A stretch of DNA of 64,000 nucleotides from JAUIAI01 sp041396685 (lineage in GTDB: Bacteria > Pseudomonadota > Gammaproteobacteria > Burkholderiales > Burkholderiaceae_E), in NCBI GenBank assembly GCA_041396685.1, contig JAWKYD010000020.1, positions 1 to 64,000 on the forward strand, in the 5' to 3' direction. This document shows positions 8,410-18,927 of this stretch, piece by piece. Under the pieces are notes generated by a model. It saw only the letters and a list, made by a program, of their open reading frames with translations, was not told the origin of the DNA and made no database searches. Made by a program: the position numbers and the translations under genes. The stretch's first letter is position 1. Each line of letters opens with the position of its first letter.

Positions 8410-9477
8410 TCAGCGCGCCACGACCTCCGCGATCGCCTTGCCGACGTCGGTGGTGTTCGCGCTGCCGCCCATGTCCGGGGTACGGGGCCCGTCGGCCGTG
8501 ACGGTCTCGATTGCGGCCAGCAGCGCATCGTGCGCGTCCTTGTGGCCCAGGTGGTCGAGCATCATCGCCCCGGACCAGATCTGGCCGATGGGATTGGCGA
8601 TACCCCTGCCGTAGATGTCGGGTGCGGAACCGTGCACCGGCTCGAACAACGAGGGAAACTTGCCCTCGGGATTGATGTTGGCCGACGGCGCGATGCCGAT
8701 GGTGCCGGTGCAGGCCGGACCGAGGTCGGACAGGATGTCGCCGAACAGATTGCTGGCCACGACCACGTCGAACCAGTGCGGGTTGCGCACGAAGTGTGCG
8801 GTCAGGATGTCGATGTGGAACTTATCGACCTTCAGACCGGGGTAATCGGCCTGCATGGCAACGACACGCTCGTCCCAGTACGGCATCGAGATCGAGATGC
8901 CGTTCGATTTGGTGGCCGAGGTGAGGTGCTTCTTGTCACGCCGCGCGGCCAGCTCGAACGCATAACGCAGCACCCGATCGACACCGTGACGGGTGAAGAT
9001 CGACTCCTGAATGACGACCTCGCGCTCGGTGCCCTCGAAGATGCGCCCGCCGATCGACGAATACTCGCCCTCGGTGTTCTCGCGCACCACGTAGAAGTCG
9101 ATCTCGCCGGGCTGGCGATTGGCCAGCGGACACGGCACGCCGGGCATCAGACGCACCGGGCGCAGATTGATGTACTGATCGAACTCGCGCCGGAACAGCA
9201 ACAGCGAACCCCATAGCGAGACATGATCGGGAACGGTGGCCGGCCAGCCGACCGCGCCGTAGTAGATGGCGTCGTGGCCACCGATCTGCGCCTTCCAGTC
9301 GTCGGGCAGCATCTTGCCGTGCGCGGCATAGTAGTCGCAGCTGGCGAAATCGAAGTGGTCGTAGGCGAACTCGATGCCGAAGCGGCGCGCCACGGCGTCC
9401 AGCGCACGCAGGCCCTCGGGCATGACTTCCTTGCCGATGCCGTCGCCCGGAATGACGGCGATGCGAATCTTGCTCAT
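8410..9477 (-). CDS. ttuC: Tartrate dehydrogenase/D-malate dehydrogenase family protein
   Basis: A 355-residue beta-decarboxylating dehydrogenase related to isocitrate and isopropylmalate dehydrogenases. It starts MSKIRIAVIPGDGIGKEV. It has YYGAVGWPATVPDHVSLWGSL and RENTEGEYSSIGGR, both typical of the TtuC/DmlA branch, and the metal-binding block NLFGDILSDLGPACTGTIGIAPSAN. Such enzymes oxidise tartrate or D-malate with NAD, often with decarboxylation. ATG 9477 overlaps the stop of the upstream hydrolase (ATGA), so the 42 upstream codons in frame are discarded. Substrate choice between tartrate and D-malate is not settled. Confidence 0.88.
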   Translation of the reverse strand: MSKIRIAVIPGDGIGKEVMPEGLRALDAVARRFGIEFAYDHFDFASCDYYAAHGKMLPDDWKAQIGGHDAIYYGAVGWPATVPDHVSLWGSLLLFRREFDQYINLRPVRLMPGVPCPLANRQPGEIDFYVVRENTEGEYSSIGGRIFEGTEREVVIQESIFTRHGVDRVLRYAFELAARRDKKHLTSATKSNGISISMPYWDERVVAMQADYPGLKVDKFHIDILTAHFVRNPHWFDVVVASNLFGDILSDLGPACTGTIGIAPSANINPEGKFPSLFEPVHGSAPDIYGRGIANPIGQIWSGAMMLDHLGHKDAHDALLAAIETVTADGPRTPDMGGSANTTDVGKAIAEVVAR

Positions 9478-10451
9478 GGTGTCTCCAGCCAGTGATCGAG
9501 CACCGAGGCGAGCACCGCGGCGGGCGCCTGCTCCGGGATGTAGTGTCCACAGGGAAGCGGGCCGCCATCGACGACGACACCGTCGTGGCAGGCCGCCCGC
9601 CATTCATCGAGGGGATTATAGAGTCGGCCGATGATGCCATCGGCCCCCCAGTGCACGCGCAGGCGGCAGCGCAGGCGATGACCGCGATCACGGTCGGCGC
9701 GATCGAGCGCGGCATCCGGACCGGCGGCGGCGCGGTAGTCTTCGCACATGGCGTGCACGGTCGCGGGATCGCCGACGTGGCGCAGGTACTCGCGCCAGGC
9801 GGGCGGCGCGAACGGACCCAGGCCCGCGCTGCGGTTGCCCATCAGGCCACGCAACCAGGCCTGCGGATCGGCGCCGATCATGGTTTCGGGGAACGGCGCG
9901 CGCTGCACGAGAAAGAACCAGTGCCAGTAGGCCGAGGCGAATGCCCGGTCGGTGCGTTCGAGCATGACGATCGTCGGTGCGATGTCCAGCAGCATCATGG
10001 CCGCGACGCGATCGGGCCAGTCCAGGCCCATGCGGTGCGCCACCCGGGCGCCGCGATCGTGGCCGACGACCGCAAATCGTTCGTATCCGAGCGCCCGCAT
10101 GACGGCCACCTGGTCGGCGGCCATCGCGCGCTTGCCGTATGCGCTGTGCGGCTCGGCCCCCGGTGCGTCCGGTGGCTTGCCTGCGTCACCATAGCCTCGC
10201 AGATCGGTCATCACGACGCGAAAGCGCCCGGCCAGCCCGGGTGCGAGCCGGTGCCAGATCACGCGCGACTGCGGATGACCGTGCAGCAGCAACAGCGGCG
10301 GCCCGTCGCCGATCCAGGACACGGGAATGCGCAGCGGGCCGGAACCCGATTCGAGCGTGCAGACGGCATGCTCGCATCCGTCCAGCAAGGTCTGGATGTC
10401 GGCGTTGACGGCGACCGTTTCGATGGCCTTGACGATCGGCTGCTCGGGCAT
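9474..10451 (-). CDS. Alpha/beta hydrolase, haloacetate dehalogenase-like
   Basis: A 325-residue alpha/beta hydrolase. The oxyanion region is LLLLHGHPQSRVIWHRLAP. The halide or carboxylate-binding block is DLRGYGDAGKP. The nucleophile elbow GHDRGARVAHRMGLD has Asp rather than Ser, as in fluoroacetate and haloacetate dehalogenases. Other shared marks are HWFFLVQRAPFPE and the late His in CGHYIPEQAP. Family members hydrolyse haloacetates or act as epoxide-type hydrolases, so the dehalogenase role is an inference. It is translationally coupled to the tartrate/D-malate dehydrogenase gene, suggesting a shared catabolic pathway. ATG 10451 begins the recognisable protein; the much longer open frame upstream lies opposite copA. 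Confidence 0.85.
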   Translation of the reverse strand: MPEQPIVKAIETVAVNADIQTLLDGCEHAVCTLESGSGPLRIPVSWIGDGPPLLLLHGHPQSRVIWHRLAPGLAGRFRVVMTDLRGYGDAGKPPDAPGAEPHSAYGKRAMAADQVAVMRALGYERFAVVGHDRGARVAHRMGLDWPDRVAAMMLLDIAPTIVMLERTDRAFASAYWHWFFLVQRAPFPETMIGADPQAWLRGLMGNRSAGLGPFAPPAWREYLRHVGDPATVHAMCEDYRAAAGPDAALDRADRDRGHRLRCRLRVHWGADGIIGRLYNPLDEWRAACHDGVVVDGGPLPCGHYIPEQAPAAVLASVLDHWLETP

Positions 10452-10676
10452 TGTGACTCCGGAGACGGACGCGGGCTGACTCGGATCCACGAGTCCGGGC
10501 AGCGGGCCCGCATGCGCAAGGTGGCGCGATCCACCCAGGGCCCGCCATCGCACCATACACCCGGCAGAGGCCGAGGCGAACGATGCGCGGTCACGCCGGA
10601 TCGCCGATAATCTTCCTGCGTCCAGGCGCCGGCCGCATCTTGGCCAGCCGGCCCGCGCTGCCACCATCCCGACACC

Positions 10677-12977
10677 ATGCCCGCCACCGCTGCCCCCGAA
10701 CGCGACGCCCCAGGGGCGGACGCCTGTCCCCTCGAGACGATCCAGCTCGACATCACCGGCATGACCTGTGCCTCGTGCGTGGCGCGGGTCGAGAAGGTGC
10801 TGGGCCGACACGAGGGCGTGCATCGGGCCGAGGTGAATCTGGCCACCGGCCGGGCACGGGTCACGATCGACGCCGACAAGGCCGACGCCGAGGCGCTCGC
10901 GGCCCGGGTCACCAAGGCCGGCTACGAAACCCATCCGACCGTGCAGGCCCCCCCGGGCACGCCGGCCGGTGCCGATCTCGGCGCACCGGGCGAGCACGCC
11001 GGCCTGCGCACGCGCCTGATCATCGCCGCGCTGCTGACGCTGCCGGTGTTCGTCATCGAGATGGGCGGCCACCTGGTGCCCGCCTGGCACCATCTGCTGA
11101 ACCAGACCTTCGGCGCCAGCGCCATCGGCTGGTTGCAGTTCGTGCTCGCGACCGCGGTCATGGCCTGGCCGGGCCGCGCGTTCTTCAGCCACGGTCTGCC
11201 GGCCCTGGCGCGCGGCGCGCCCGACATGAATACGCTGGTGGCGGTCGGCTCGCTGGCCGCATGGGCCTACTCGGTGGTCGCGCTGATCGCGCCCACCCTG
11301 CTGCCCGAGGGCGCGGCCAATCTCTATTTTGAACCGGCCGCCGTGATCGTCACGCTTATCCTGCTCGGGCGCTGGCTGGAGTCGCGGGCACGCGCTCGCA
11401 CCACCGAAGCGATCTCGCTGCTCGCGGGCCTGCAACCCGCCACTGCCCGCGTCCGGCGCGACGACCGCTTCGTCGATCTGCCGATCGCCGAGATCCGGGT
11501 CGGTGACACCGTGCTGATCCGCCCCGGCGAGCGCGTGCCCATCGACGGCACGGTGCTCGACGGCCAATCGCATGTCGACGAAAGCATGCTCACCGGCGAG
11601 CCGCTACCGGCGGCTCGCGGCATCGGCGATGCGCTGGCCACCGGCACGCTCAATCAGTCGGGTGCGCTCACCATCGAGGTCACGCACGCGGCGGGCGATA
11701 CGGTGCTCGACAAGATCGTGCGCATGGTCGAAGACGCGCAGGGCGCGAAGATGCCGATCCAGGCGATGGTCGATCAGGTTGCGGCATGGTTCGTGCCGGT
11801 GGTCATGGGGCTGGCGGCGCTCACGTTCGTGGTCTGGGTCGTGTTCGGCCCCACGCCGGCGCTGAGCCTGGCGCTGGTCAATGCGGTGGCGGTGCTGATC
11901 ATCGCCTGTCCGTGCGCGATGGGTCTCGCCACGCCGACCTCGGTGATGGTGGGCATCGGACGCGCGGCGCGCCTCGGTTTGCTGTTTCGCAACGGCGCCG
12001 CGCTGCAGGCGCTCGACGGCGTGCGCGTGATGGCCTTCGACAAGACCGGCACGCTGACCGTCGGTCATCCGCAACTCACCGACCTGATCGTGGCCGACGG
12101 CGCCGATGAAACCACGCTGCTGACGGCAGCGGCCAGCGTCGAACAATTCAGCGAGCATCCGATCGCGCGCGCGATCGTGACCGCTGCCGAGGAGCGCGGA
12201 TCGGCCCTGCAGGCCGCGCGAGGCTTCGAGGCCCGGATCGGCCACGGCGCGGTCGCCGAACTCGGCGGCGAGCGCGTGCTGGTCGGCAGCGCCGACCTGA
12301 TGGCCACCGAAGGGCTCGACGTCGGCCCGCTGCAGGCGCGGGCCGACGATCTGGCCGGCCGCGCCCGCTCGATCGTCTTCGTTGCCCGCGGCGCGCGACT
12401 GCTCGGTCTGATTGCGGTCGCCGATCCGCTCAAGCCCGATGCCCGCGAGGCACTTGCCGCGCTGCGTGCCGATGGTCTGCGCCTCGTCATGCTGACCGGC
12501 GATAACGCCCTCACCGCACGCTCGATCGCCGCGGAACTGGGCATCGACGAAGTACATGCCCAGTGTCGTCCGGAAGACAAGCTCGCGCAGCTGAATCGCC
12601 TGCGCGAGGCGCATGGACGAATCGCCTTCGTCGGGGACGGCATCAACGACGCGCCCACGCTGGCCGGAGCCGACGTCGGCATCGCGATGGGCTCGGGCAC
12701 CGACACCGCGATGGCGGCGGCCGACGTGGTCTCGATGGCCGGGCGCCTGTCATCGTTGCCCACGGCGCGCCGGCTGGCCGCGGCCACCTTGCGCAATATC
12801 CGCCAGAACTTGTTCTGGGCCTTTGCCTACAACGTTGCCCTGATACCGCTGGCCGCCGGCGCGCTGTATCCGCTCAATGGCATGCTGCTGTCACCGCATT
12901 TCGCCGCGCTGGCGATGGCGATGTCGAGCGTCTTCGTGGTCAGCAACGCTCTGCGCCTGCGACGCATCGCGCTCTGA
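10677..12977 (+). CDS. copA: Copper-translocating P1B-type ATPase
   Basis: A 766-residue P1B ATPase that exports Cu(I) from the cytoplasm. One N-terminal heavy-metal domain carries GMTCASC (near residue 30). The actuator domain has LTGEPLP. The membrane metal site is CPC in IIACPCAMGLATPTS near residue 412. The phosphorylation site is DKTGTLT, followed by SEHPIARAI and the hinge GDGINDAPTLAGADVGIAMG. The gene stands alone between a minus-strand hydrolase and a convergent ABC transporter. I saw no CueR-type operator upstream. It is distinct from the oxidase-assembly ATPase CcoI later in the window. Confidence 0.95.
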   Translation: MPATAAPERDAPGADACPLETIQLDITGMTCASCVARVEKVLGRHEGVHRAEVNLATGRARVTIDADKADAEALAARVTKAGYETHPTVQAPPGTPAGADLGAPGEHAGLRTRLIIAALLTLPVFVIEMGGHLVPAWHHLLNQTFGASAIGWLQFVLATAVMAWPGRAFFSHGLPALARGAPDMNTLVAVGSLAAWAYSVVALIAPTLLPEGAANLYFEPAAVIVTLILLGRWLESRARARTTEAISLLAGLQPATARVRRDDRFVDLPIAEIRVGDTVLIRPGERVPIDGTVLDGQSHVDESMLTGEPLPAARGIGDALATGTLNQSGALTIEVTHAAGDTVLDKIVRMVEDAQGAKMPIQAMVDQVAAWFVPVVMGLAALTFVVWVVFGPTPALSLALVNAVAVLIIACPCAMGLATPTSVMVGIGRAARLGLLFRNGAALQALDGVRVMAFDKTGTLTVGHPQLTDLIVADGADETTLLTAAASVEQFSEHPIARAIVTAAEERGSALQAARGFEARIGHGAVAELGGERVLVGSADLMATEGLDVGPLQARADDLAGRARSIVFVARGARLLGLIAVADPLKPDAREALAALRADGLRLVMLTGDNALTARSIAAELGIDEVHAQCRPEDKLAQLNRLREAHGRIAFVGDGINDAPTLAGADVGIAMGSGTDTAMAAADVVSMAGRLSSLPTARRLAAATLRNIRQNLFWAFAYNVALIPLAAGALYPLNGMLLSPHFAALAMAMSSVFVVSNALRLRRIAL

Positions 12978-12980
12978 GTC

Positions 12981-13012
12981 TCGCCGGCGGCCTGCCGGGC
13001 AGGCCGCCGGCG
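12981..13012. terminator. Bidirectional terminator between copA and ABC exporter
   Basis: A near-perfect GC palindrome with 16-base arms (TCGCCGGCGGCCTGCC and its complement) and a one-base centre begins four bases after the copA stop. It lies between two convergent genes. No T-run follows, so termination is inferred from position and stem strength. Confidence 0.5.
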
Positions 13013-13082
13013 ACGGCGGGAGTCCGCCGCCCCGGCGGCGAACGCGTGTTCGCCCGATCGGTTCATTCAACCGTGGCGGCAC

Positions 13083-15008
13083 TCAGCCAGCCGCTCCAAA
13101 GGGAAACCGACCGTCACGATGACGATTCCCGCCGTCGGCGTCCCCGGCGGACGAATCGCCCGCGATGCTCCCCGAGTTCTGCTGCAGGCGCCACATCGCG
13201 GCATAGACGCCGTCGGCGGCGAGCAGCGCCGCATGCGTGCCGCGCTCGACCACCCGCCCCTCGCGCATGACCAGTATCTGGTCGGCATTCACGACGGTGG
13301 ACAGTCGGTGCGCGATGACCAGCGTGGTGCGTTGCGCGGCGAGCGCTTCGAGCGCCGCCTGGATGGCCTGCTCGTTGCGGCTGTCCAGCGCCGAGGTAGC
13401 CTCGTCGAGCACCAGGATGGGCGGATTCTTGAGCAGCATGCGGGCGATCGCGACGCGCTGTTTTTCGCCGCCCGAGAGCTTCAGGCCGCGTTCGCCGACC
13501 GGGGTGTCGAGCCCCTGCGGCAGCGAATCCACGAAGGGGCCGAGTTGGGCCGCCTCGAGCGCCGCACGGATCTCGGCCGGGCCGGCCTCGGGCCGGCCGT
13601 AGCCGATGTTGTAGCCGATGGTCTCGTTGAACAGAACCGTGTCCTGCGGCACCACGCCGATGGCCGAGCGCAGGCTCTGCTGGCTCAGGCTGCGGATATC
13701 GGCATCGTCGATACGGATCGCCCCGCCGGTGACATCGTAGAAACGGAACAGCAGTCTGGCGAGCGTCGATTTACCGGCACCGCTGGCGCCGACCACCGCG
13801 GTGGTGGTGCCGGCTTCGATCGTGAAATCGACGTCCTGCAGAATCGGCCGGTCGGGCCGGTAGGCGAACTGAACATGCTCGAAGCGCAGGCGGGGCGCCG
13901 CCGGGACGCCGGCCGCATCGCGCACGGGCTGCCAATCGCTCGCGCCGGGTGCATCGTCGATCTCGCGGTGCGCATCGAGCAGGCCCAGCATGCGTTCGAG
14001 ATCGGTCAGGTTCTGGCGGATCTCGCGATACAGCGTGCCGAGAAAGTTGAGCGGAATGTAGAGCTGGATCATGAAACCATTGACCAGCACCAGGTCACCG
14101 AGCGTCATCTCGCCGGACACCACGCCCGCGGTGGCCAGCCAGATCATGCCGGCCACCGCCGAGGAGATGATCAGCGCCTGGCCGACATTGAGCAAGCCGA
14201 GCGAGAACTGGCTGCGCAGTCGCGCGCGCTGATAGCTCGCCAGCGCCTCGTCATAGCGCGCGGCCTCGAGACGCTCGTTGACGAAGTATTTGACCGTCTC
14301 GTAGTTGAGCAAGGAATCGACCGCGCGCGAATTGGCGTCGGCATCGAGCCGGTTCATGGACCGACGGAAATGCGTGCGCCATTCGGTGACCGATACCGTG
14401 AACAATGCATAGGCGAGCAACGCGGCGACCGTGATGAGCGCGAAGCGGACGTCGTAGTTGACGACCAGGTAGCCGATGACCAGCGAGATCTCGATCAGCG
14501 TGGGGACGATGCTGTAGAGCGTGTACGACACCAGGGTGGAGATGGCACGGGTACCGCGCTCGATGTCGCTGGTCAACCCGCCGGTCTGGCGCTCGAGATG
14601 GAAGCGCAGCGACAACCCGTGCAGGTGACGGAAGACCTCGAGCGCGGCCGAACGCATGGCGGCCGCCGTCACCGGCGCGAACACCATTTCGCGTAACTCG
14701 GTGAGCAGCGTGCTCGAGAAGCGCAGCAGACCGTAGACGAGCACCAGCGCCACCGGCACGACCAGCACCTCGGCGGCGCCCAGGCGGGCCGGATCCAGAC
14801 CGTCGACGATGGACTTCAGCAGAATGGGGACACCGACCGTGGCCGCCTTGGCGCCGGCCATGCAGAGCAACGCGACGACGATGCGCCAGCGATGGCGGGA
14901 CAGATACGGCAACAGCCGGGCCAGCGCCCGCCAGTCGCGCCGATGCGATGAGCCACGCTCGGCCATGGGGGGGGCTTGCCGGGACGAACTGGCGGCCATT
15001 TCGCGCAT
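13083..15008 (-). CDS. ATM1-type ABC exporter (fused permease-ATPase)
   Basis: A 641-residue half-transporter. Six transmembrane segments occupy roughly residues 40-310. An ATPase domain follows with Walker A GASGAGKSTLARLL, signature LSGGEKQRVAIARMLL, Walker B ILVLDEATSALD and H-loop TLVIAHRLSTV. SIVDGLDPARLGA near the first helix, the loop around NYETVKYFVNE and the length place it in the ATM1/HMT1 branch, which exports glutathione-linked metal or sulfur compounds from the cytoplasm. ATG 15008 is chosen because AGGAAG sits seven bases upstream; the frame opens 15 codons earlier. Convergence with copA fits a metal-related role but does not prove one. Confidence 0.87.
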   Translation of the reverse strand: MREMAASSSRQAPPMAERGSSHRRDWRALARLLPYLSRHRWRIVVALLCMAGAKAATVGVPILLKSIVDGLDPARLGAAEVLVVPVALVLVYGLLRFSSTLLTELREMVFAPVTAAAMRSAALEVFRHLHGLSLRFHLERQTGGLTSDIERGTRAISTLVSYTLYSIVPTLIEISLVIGYLVVNYDVRFALITVAALLAYALFTVSVTEWRTHFRRSMNRLDADANSRAVDSLLNYETVKYFVNERLEAARYDEALASYQRARLRSQFSLGLLNVGQALIISSAVAGMIWLATAGVVSGEMTLGDLVLVNGFMIQLYIPLNFLGTLYREIRQNLTDLERMLGLLDAHREIDDAPGASDWQPVRDAAGVPAAPRLRFEHVQFAYRPDRPILQDVDFTIEAGTTTAVVGASGAGKSTLARLLFRFYDVTGGAIRIDDADIRSLSQQSLRSAIGVVPQDTVLFNETIGYNIGYGRPEAGPAEIRAALEAAQLGPFVDSLPQGLDTPVGERGLKLSGGEKQRVAIARMLLKNPPILVLDEATSALDSRNEQAIQAALEALAAQRTTLVIAHRLSTVVNADQILVMREGRVVERGTHAALLAADGVYAAMWRLQQNSGSIAGDSSAGDADGGNRHRDGRFPFGAAG

Positions 15009-15313
15009 GCGGGGGCTTCCTGCGAGGACTCGGCCGATCAGTGTAGCGCCCAAACCCGGGCACTCGCCGGCGATCGCGGACGGCGACTATGGATGAACGA
15101 GCCCGCGATGCGCGTGTCCCGGACCCGATCCCGACCATTCGTCGGCGCCCCCGGCAGGCGCGCCCCACCGATCGCACGGGCTCGTGTCCGATGTCGGGCT
15201 TATTCGTTCGATCACCGCATGGGGGGATGTCCGACACTTCCATCCAATGCTGTTACCAATGCCCCTGGCGGGCCCTGAAACCGAGTTCAGACGCCGTCGA
15301 TCACCCGTAGCAC
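15009..15313. other. Divergent intergenic region, nothing specific seen
   Basis: These 305 bases separate the ABC exporter and the diguanylate cyclase gene, so both promoters should be here. No clear -35/-10 pair, operator or hairpin stands out. Confidence 0.4.
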
Positions 15314-16408
15314 ATGAGCGACTCAACCCGCAGCGACGATTCCTCTCTCTCGAGCGCCGACCAGCGCCGCGAGAAGGTGCGCGGCTTCGAGGATCCGAAC
15401 ACGGATCGAAGCGCCGAATTGTTGCGCCTCGCGCTGCCGATGATCTCGCGCCACGGGCGCGGATTCGCGCCGATCTCGTACTCGGTCTGGTACGAATACG
15501 TGCGCGGCGAGAACCGCGCGCTGCGCACCGAGGTCGACACCCTCCTGCAAAACCAGAGCCGGCTGACCTCCGAGGTGACCTTCGACGTCTATCGGCGCCA
15601 TGTGGTCGGGCAGTACGAAGAGGCGGTCCTGCAGGGCCGTGCCAATCTGCTGGGCGTGCTCGACAACATTCACGATTCGGTCGAGCACACCGCCGAGTCG
15701 ACCGGCAGCTTCGACGGCCGGCTGGCCGGTCTGATGGCCGATCTCGACAACGGTATCGATACCCAGGTCCTCAAGAGCCAGCTCGACAGCTTCCGCGGCG
15801 ATCTGTCGGAAGTCACGACATCCATGCGTTCGCTCAACGAGCGCCTGCAGGAGAGCCGCGACGAGGTCGAGCGGCTGGCCGACGAGTTGGTGAAGGCGCG
15901 CGAAGAGGCTCAGCTCGATCCGCTGACGGGCCTGTTCAATCGACGCATGTTCGACCATCAGCTGCACGCGGCGGTCGCGTCCGTGCAGGCCGGCGAATCG
16001 ACCGCGCTGACGCTGTTGATGGTCGACATCGACCATTTCAAGAAGGTCAACGACGAGCACGGTCATCTGTTCGGTGACAAGGTGATCCAGGGCATCGGAC
16101 GCATCCTCAGCGAGGGAGTGATGCGCAAGGACGCGGTCTGCCGCTATGGTGGCGAGGAGTTCGCGCTGATCCTGCCGCAGACCGACGAGGAAGGCGGCAC
16201 CGCCGTTGCCGAGCGGATTCGCAAGACGGTATCACGCAGCCGCATCCGGCGCGCCAACTCCGACAAGGTGCTCACCAACATCTCGGTCTCGATCGGGGTC
16301 GCGCAACTCAAGGCGGGCGAAGCGGCCGAAGAACTGGTGGAACGGGCCGACCGCGCGCTCTACCAGGCCAAGGCCAACGGCCGCAACCAGACCCAGATCG
16401 CCGACTGA
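15314..16408 (+). CDS. Diguanylate cyclase (GGDEF), soluble
   Basis: A 364-residue protein with no membrane segment. The N-terminal 200 residues are helical, with a likely coiled coil just before the catalytic domain (LNERLQESRDEVERLADELVKAREEA). The GGDEF domain starts DPLTGLFNRRMFD and has DIDHFKKVNDEHGHLFGDKV and the active-site loop RYGGEEFALILPQ near residue 280. It should make cyclic di-GMP from two GTP. The inhibitory RxxD site expected before the loop is absent: the matching position is Met in MRKD. The N-terminal domain presumably senses a signal or mediates dimerisation. Confidence 0.92.
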   Translation: MSDSTRSDDSSLSSADQRREKVRGFEDPNTDRSAELLRLALPMISRHGRGFAPISYSVWYEYVRGENRALRTEVDTLLQNQSRLTSEVTFDVYRRHVVGQYEEAVLQGRANLLGVLDNIHDSVEHTAESTGSFDGRLAGLMADLDNGIDTQVLKSQLDSFRGDLSEVTTSMRSLNERLQESRDEVERLADELVKAREEAQLDPLTGLFNRRMFDHQLHAAVASVQAGESTALTLLMVDIDHFKKVNDEHGHLFGDKVIQGIGRILSEGVMRKDAVCRYGGEEFALILPQTDEEGGTAVAERIRKTVSRSRIRRANSDKVLTNISVSIGVAQLKAGEAAEELVERADRALYQAKANGRNQTQIAD

Positions 16409-16414
16409 CCGGGC

Positions 16415-16433
16415 CGGCGCGGCGATCGCGCCG
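16415..16433 (+). terminator. Possible terminator after the diguanylate cyclase gene
   Basis: Arms CGGCGCG and CGCGCCG flank a five-base loop seven bases after the stop codon. No T-run follows directly. A TATATT sequence at 16439-16444 could be the -10 element of the next gene. Confidence 0.35.
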
Positions 16434-16477
16434 CGCGGTATATTCTGCGAAGTATCGTAGCCGGCCGCCCGGACCGG

Positions 16478-17488
16478 TTGCTACCGGATCCGCCCGTCGC
16501 GCCCCCATTCTTCGCGGACACTCGAACCTTGGACATCACCGAACTCAAGTCACGGCTACGCCTGCCGGTCATCGGCTCGCCGCTGTTCATCATTTCCAAC
16601 CCGGACCTGGTCATCGCCCAGTGCACCAGTGGCATCGTGGGCTCGTTCCCGGCGCTCAATGCGCGCCCGGCGGAGCGCCTCGACGAATGGCTGGCGCAGA
16701 TCACCGAGGCCCTGGCGGCCTGGGACCGCGCCCATCCCGAGCGGCCTTCGGCGCCGTTCGCGGTCAACCAGATCGTGCACAAGTCCAACGAGCGGCTCGA
16801 GCACGATGTCGAACTGTGCGTCAAATACAAGGTGCCCTTGATCATCACCTCGCTGGGCGCCCGCGAAGATCTGAATCGGGCCGTTCATGGCTACGGCGGC
16901 ATGGTGCTGCACGATGTCATCAACCAGCGCTTCGCGCACAAGGCGATCGAGAAGGGCGCCGACGGCCTGATCCTGGTGGCGGCCGGTGCCGGTGGTCATG
17001 CCGGCACCCAGTCACCGTTCGCATTGGTGCAGGAAACCCGCCGCTGGTTCGACGGCCCGATCGCGTTGTCGGGCTCGATCGCCAGCGGTGATGCCGTGTT
17101 GGCCGCGCAGGCCATCGGGGCCGATTTCGCCTACATCGGCTCGGCCTTCATCGCCACCCGCGAGGCCAATGCCAACGAGGCCCACAAGAACGAGATCGTC
17201 GCCAGCGACGCCGACGACATCGTCTACTCGAACCTGTTTACCGGCGTGCACGGCAACTACCTGCGCGGCTCGATCGTCAACGCGGGGCTGGACCCGGACA
17301 ACCTGCCGCAGAGCGATCCGAGCAAGATGAACTTCGGCAGCGGCGGCACCGAAGCCAAGAAGGCCTGGCGCGACATCTGGGGCTGCGGCCAGGGCATCGG
17401 CGTGATCGGCGACGTGCCGCCGGCGGCCGAGTACATCGACCGGCTGGCCGATCAGTATGCCAAGGCGAAGGCGCGCATCTGCGGCTGA
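16478..17488 (+). CDS. Nitronate monooxygenase family protein
   Basis: An FMN-dependent TIM-barrel protein of about 336 residues related to nitronate monooxygenases, which oxidise alkyl nitronates. Visible are IGSPLFIISNPDLVIAQCTSGIVGSFPA at the N-terminus, the FMN and active-site stretch VAAGAGGHAGTQSPFALV with the catalytic His, and ALSGSIASGDAVLAAQAIGADFAYIGSAF, the phosphate-binding end. The start is uncertain. TTG 16478 gives the longest form; TTG 16529 (LDITELKSRL) gives a more typical N-terminus. It is a single-gene unit converging on the thiolase operon. The true substrate may be propionate-3-nitronate or something else. Confidence 0.85.
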   Translation: MLPDPPVAPPFFADTRTLDITELKSRLRLPVIGSPLFIISNPDLVIAQCTSGIVGSFPALNARPAERLDEWLAQITEALAAWDRAHPERPSAPFAVNQIVHKSNERLEHDVELCVKYKVPLIITSLGAREDLNRAVHGYGGMVLHDVINQRFAHKAIEKGADGLILVAAGAGGHAGTQSPFALVQETRRWFDGPIALSGSIASGDAVLAAQAIGADFAYIGSAFIATREANANEAHKNEIVASDADDIVYSNLFTGVHGNYLRGSIVNAGLDPDNLPQSDPSKMNFGSGGTEAKKAWRDIWGCGQGIGVIGDVPPAAEYIDRLADQYAKAKARICG

Positions 17489-17527
17489 GCGAGGGCACCG
17501 ATGCGCACGGTGCGCCGGCCACGGGGC

Positions 17528-17591
17528 CGACGCACCGACCCACCGACCCACCGACGCACCGACGCACCGACGCACCGACGCACCGACGCAC
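17528..17591. repeat. Tandem octamer array, eight units
   Basis: Eight head-to-tail copies of CGACSCAC (two read CGACCCAC, six CGACGCAC) occupy 64 bp between the convergent nitronate monooxygenase and thiolase genes. The array lies outside both coding regions. Its perfect 8-bp register makes it a candidate slipped-strand length-variable locus. Confidence 0.9.
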
Positions 17592-17673
17592 CCACGAGTC
17601 TGATCGGCCTCGCGCGCCGACACCCATGCGGCGCATCGTCGGCCCCGCCCGAGGTCGACCGAGACGCGCGTGA

Positions 17674-18903
<1,230 letters not shown>

Positions 18904-18927
18904 GATCGAATCCTCGGTTGTCGACGC

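Noticed and set aside
6013..9216. A 1067-codon open frame on the plus strand across denD, DUF3025, pyrC and the dehydrogenase gene
   Set aside because: It lies opposite four well-recognised genes, its translation is Arg/His-rich with no domain, and high-GC antisense frames of this kind are expected.
10452..11573. N-terminal extension of the hydrolase frame on the minus strand opposite copA
   Set aside because: The extension covers the start of copA in antisense and adds low-complexity sequence. The hydrolase fold begins after ATG 10451.
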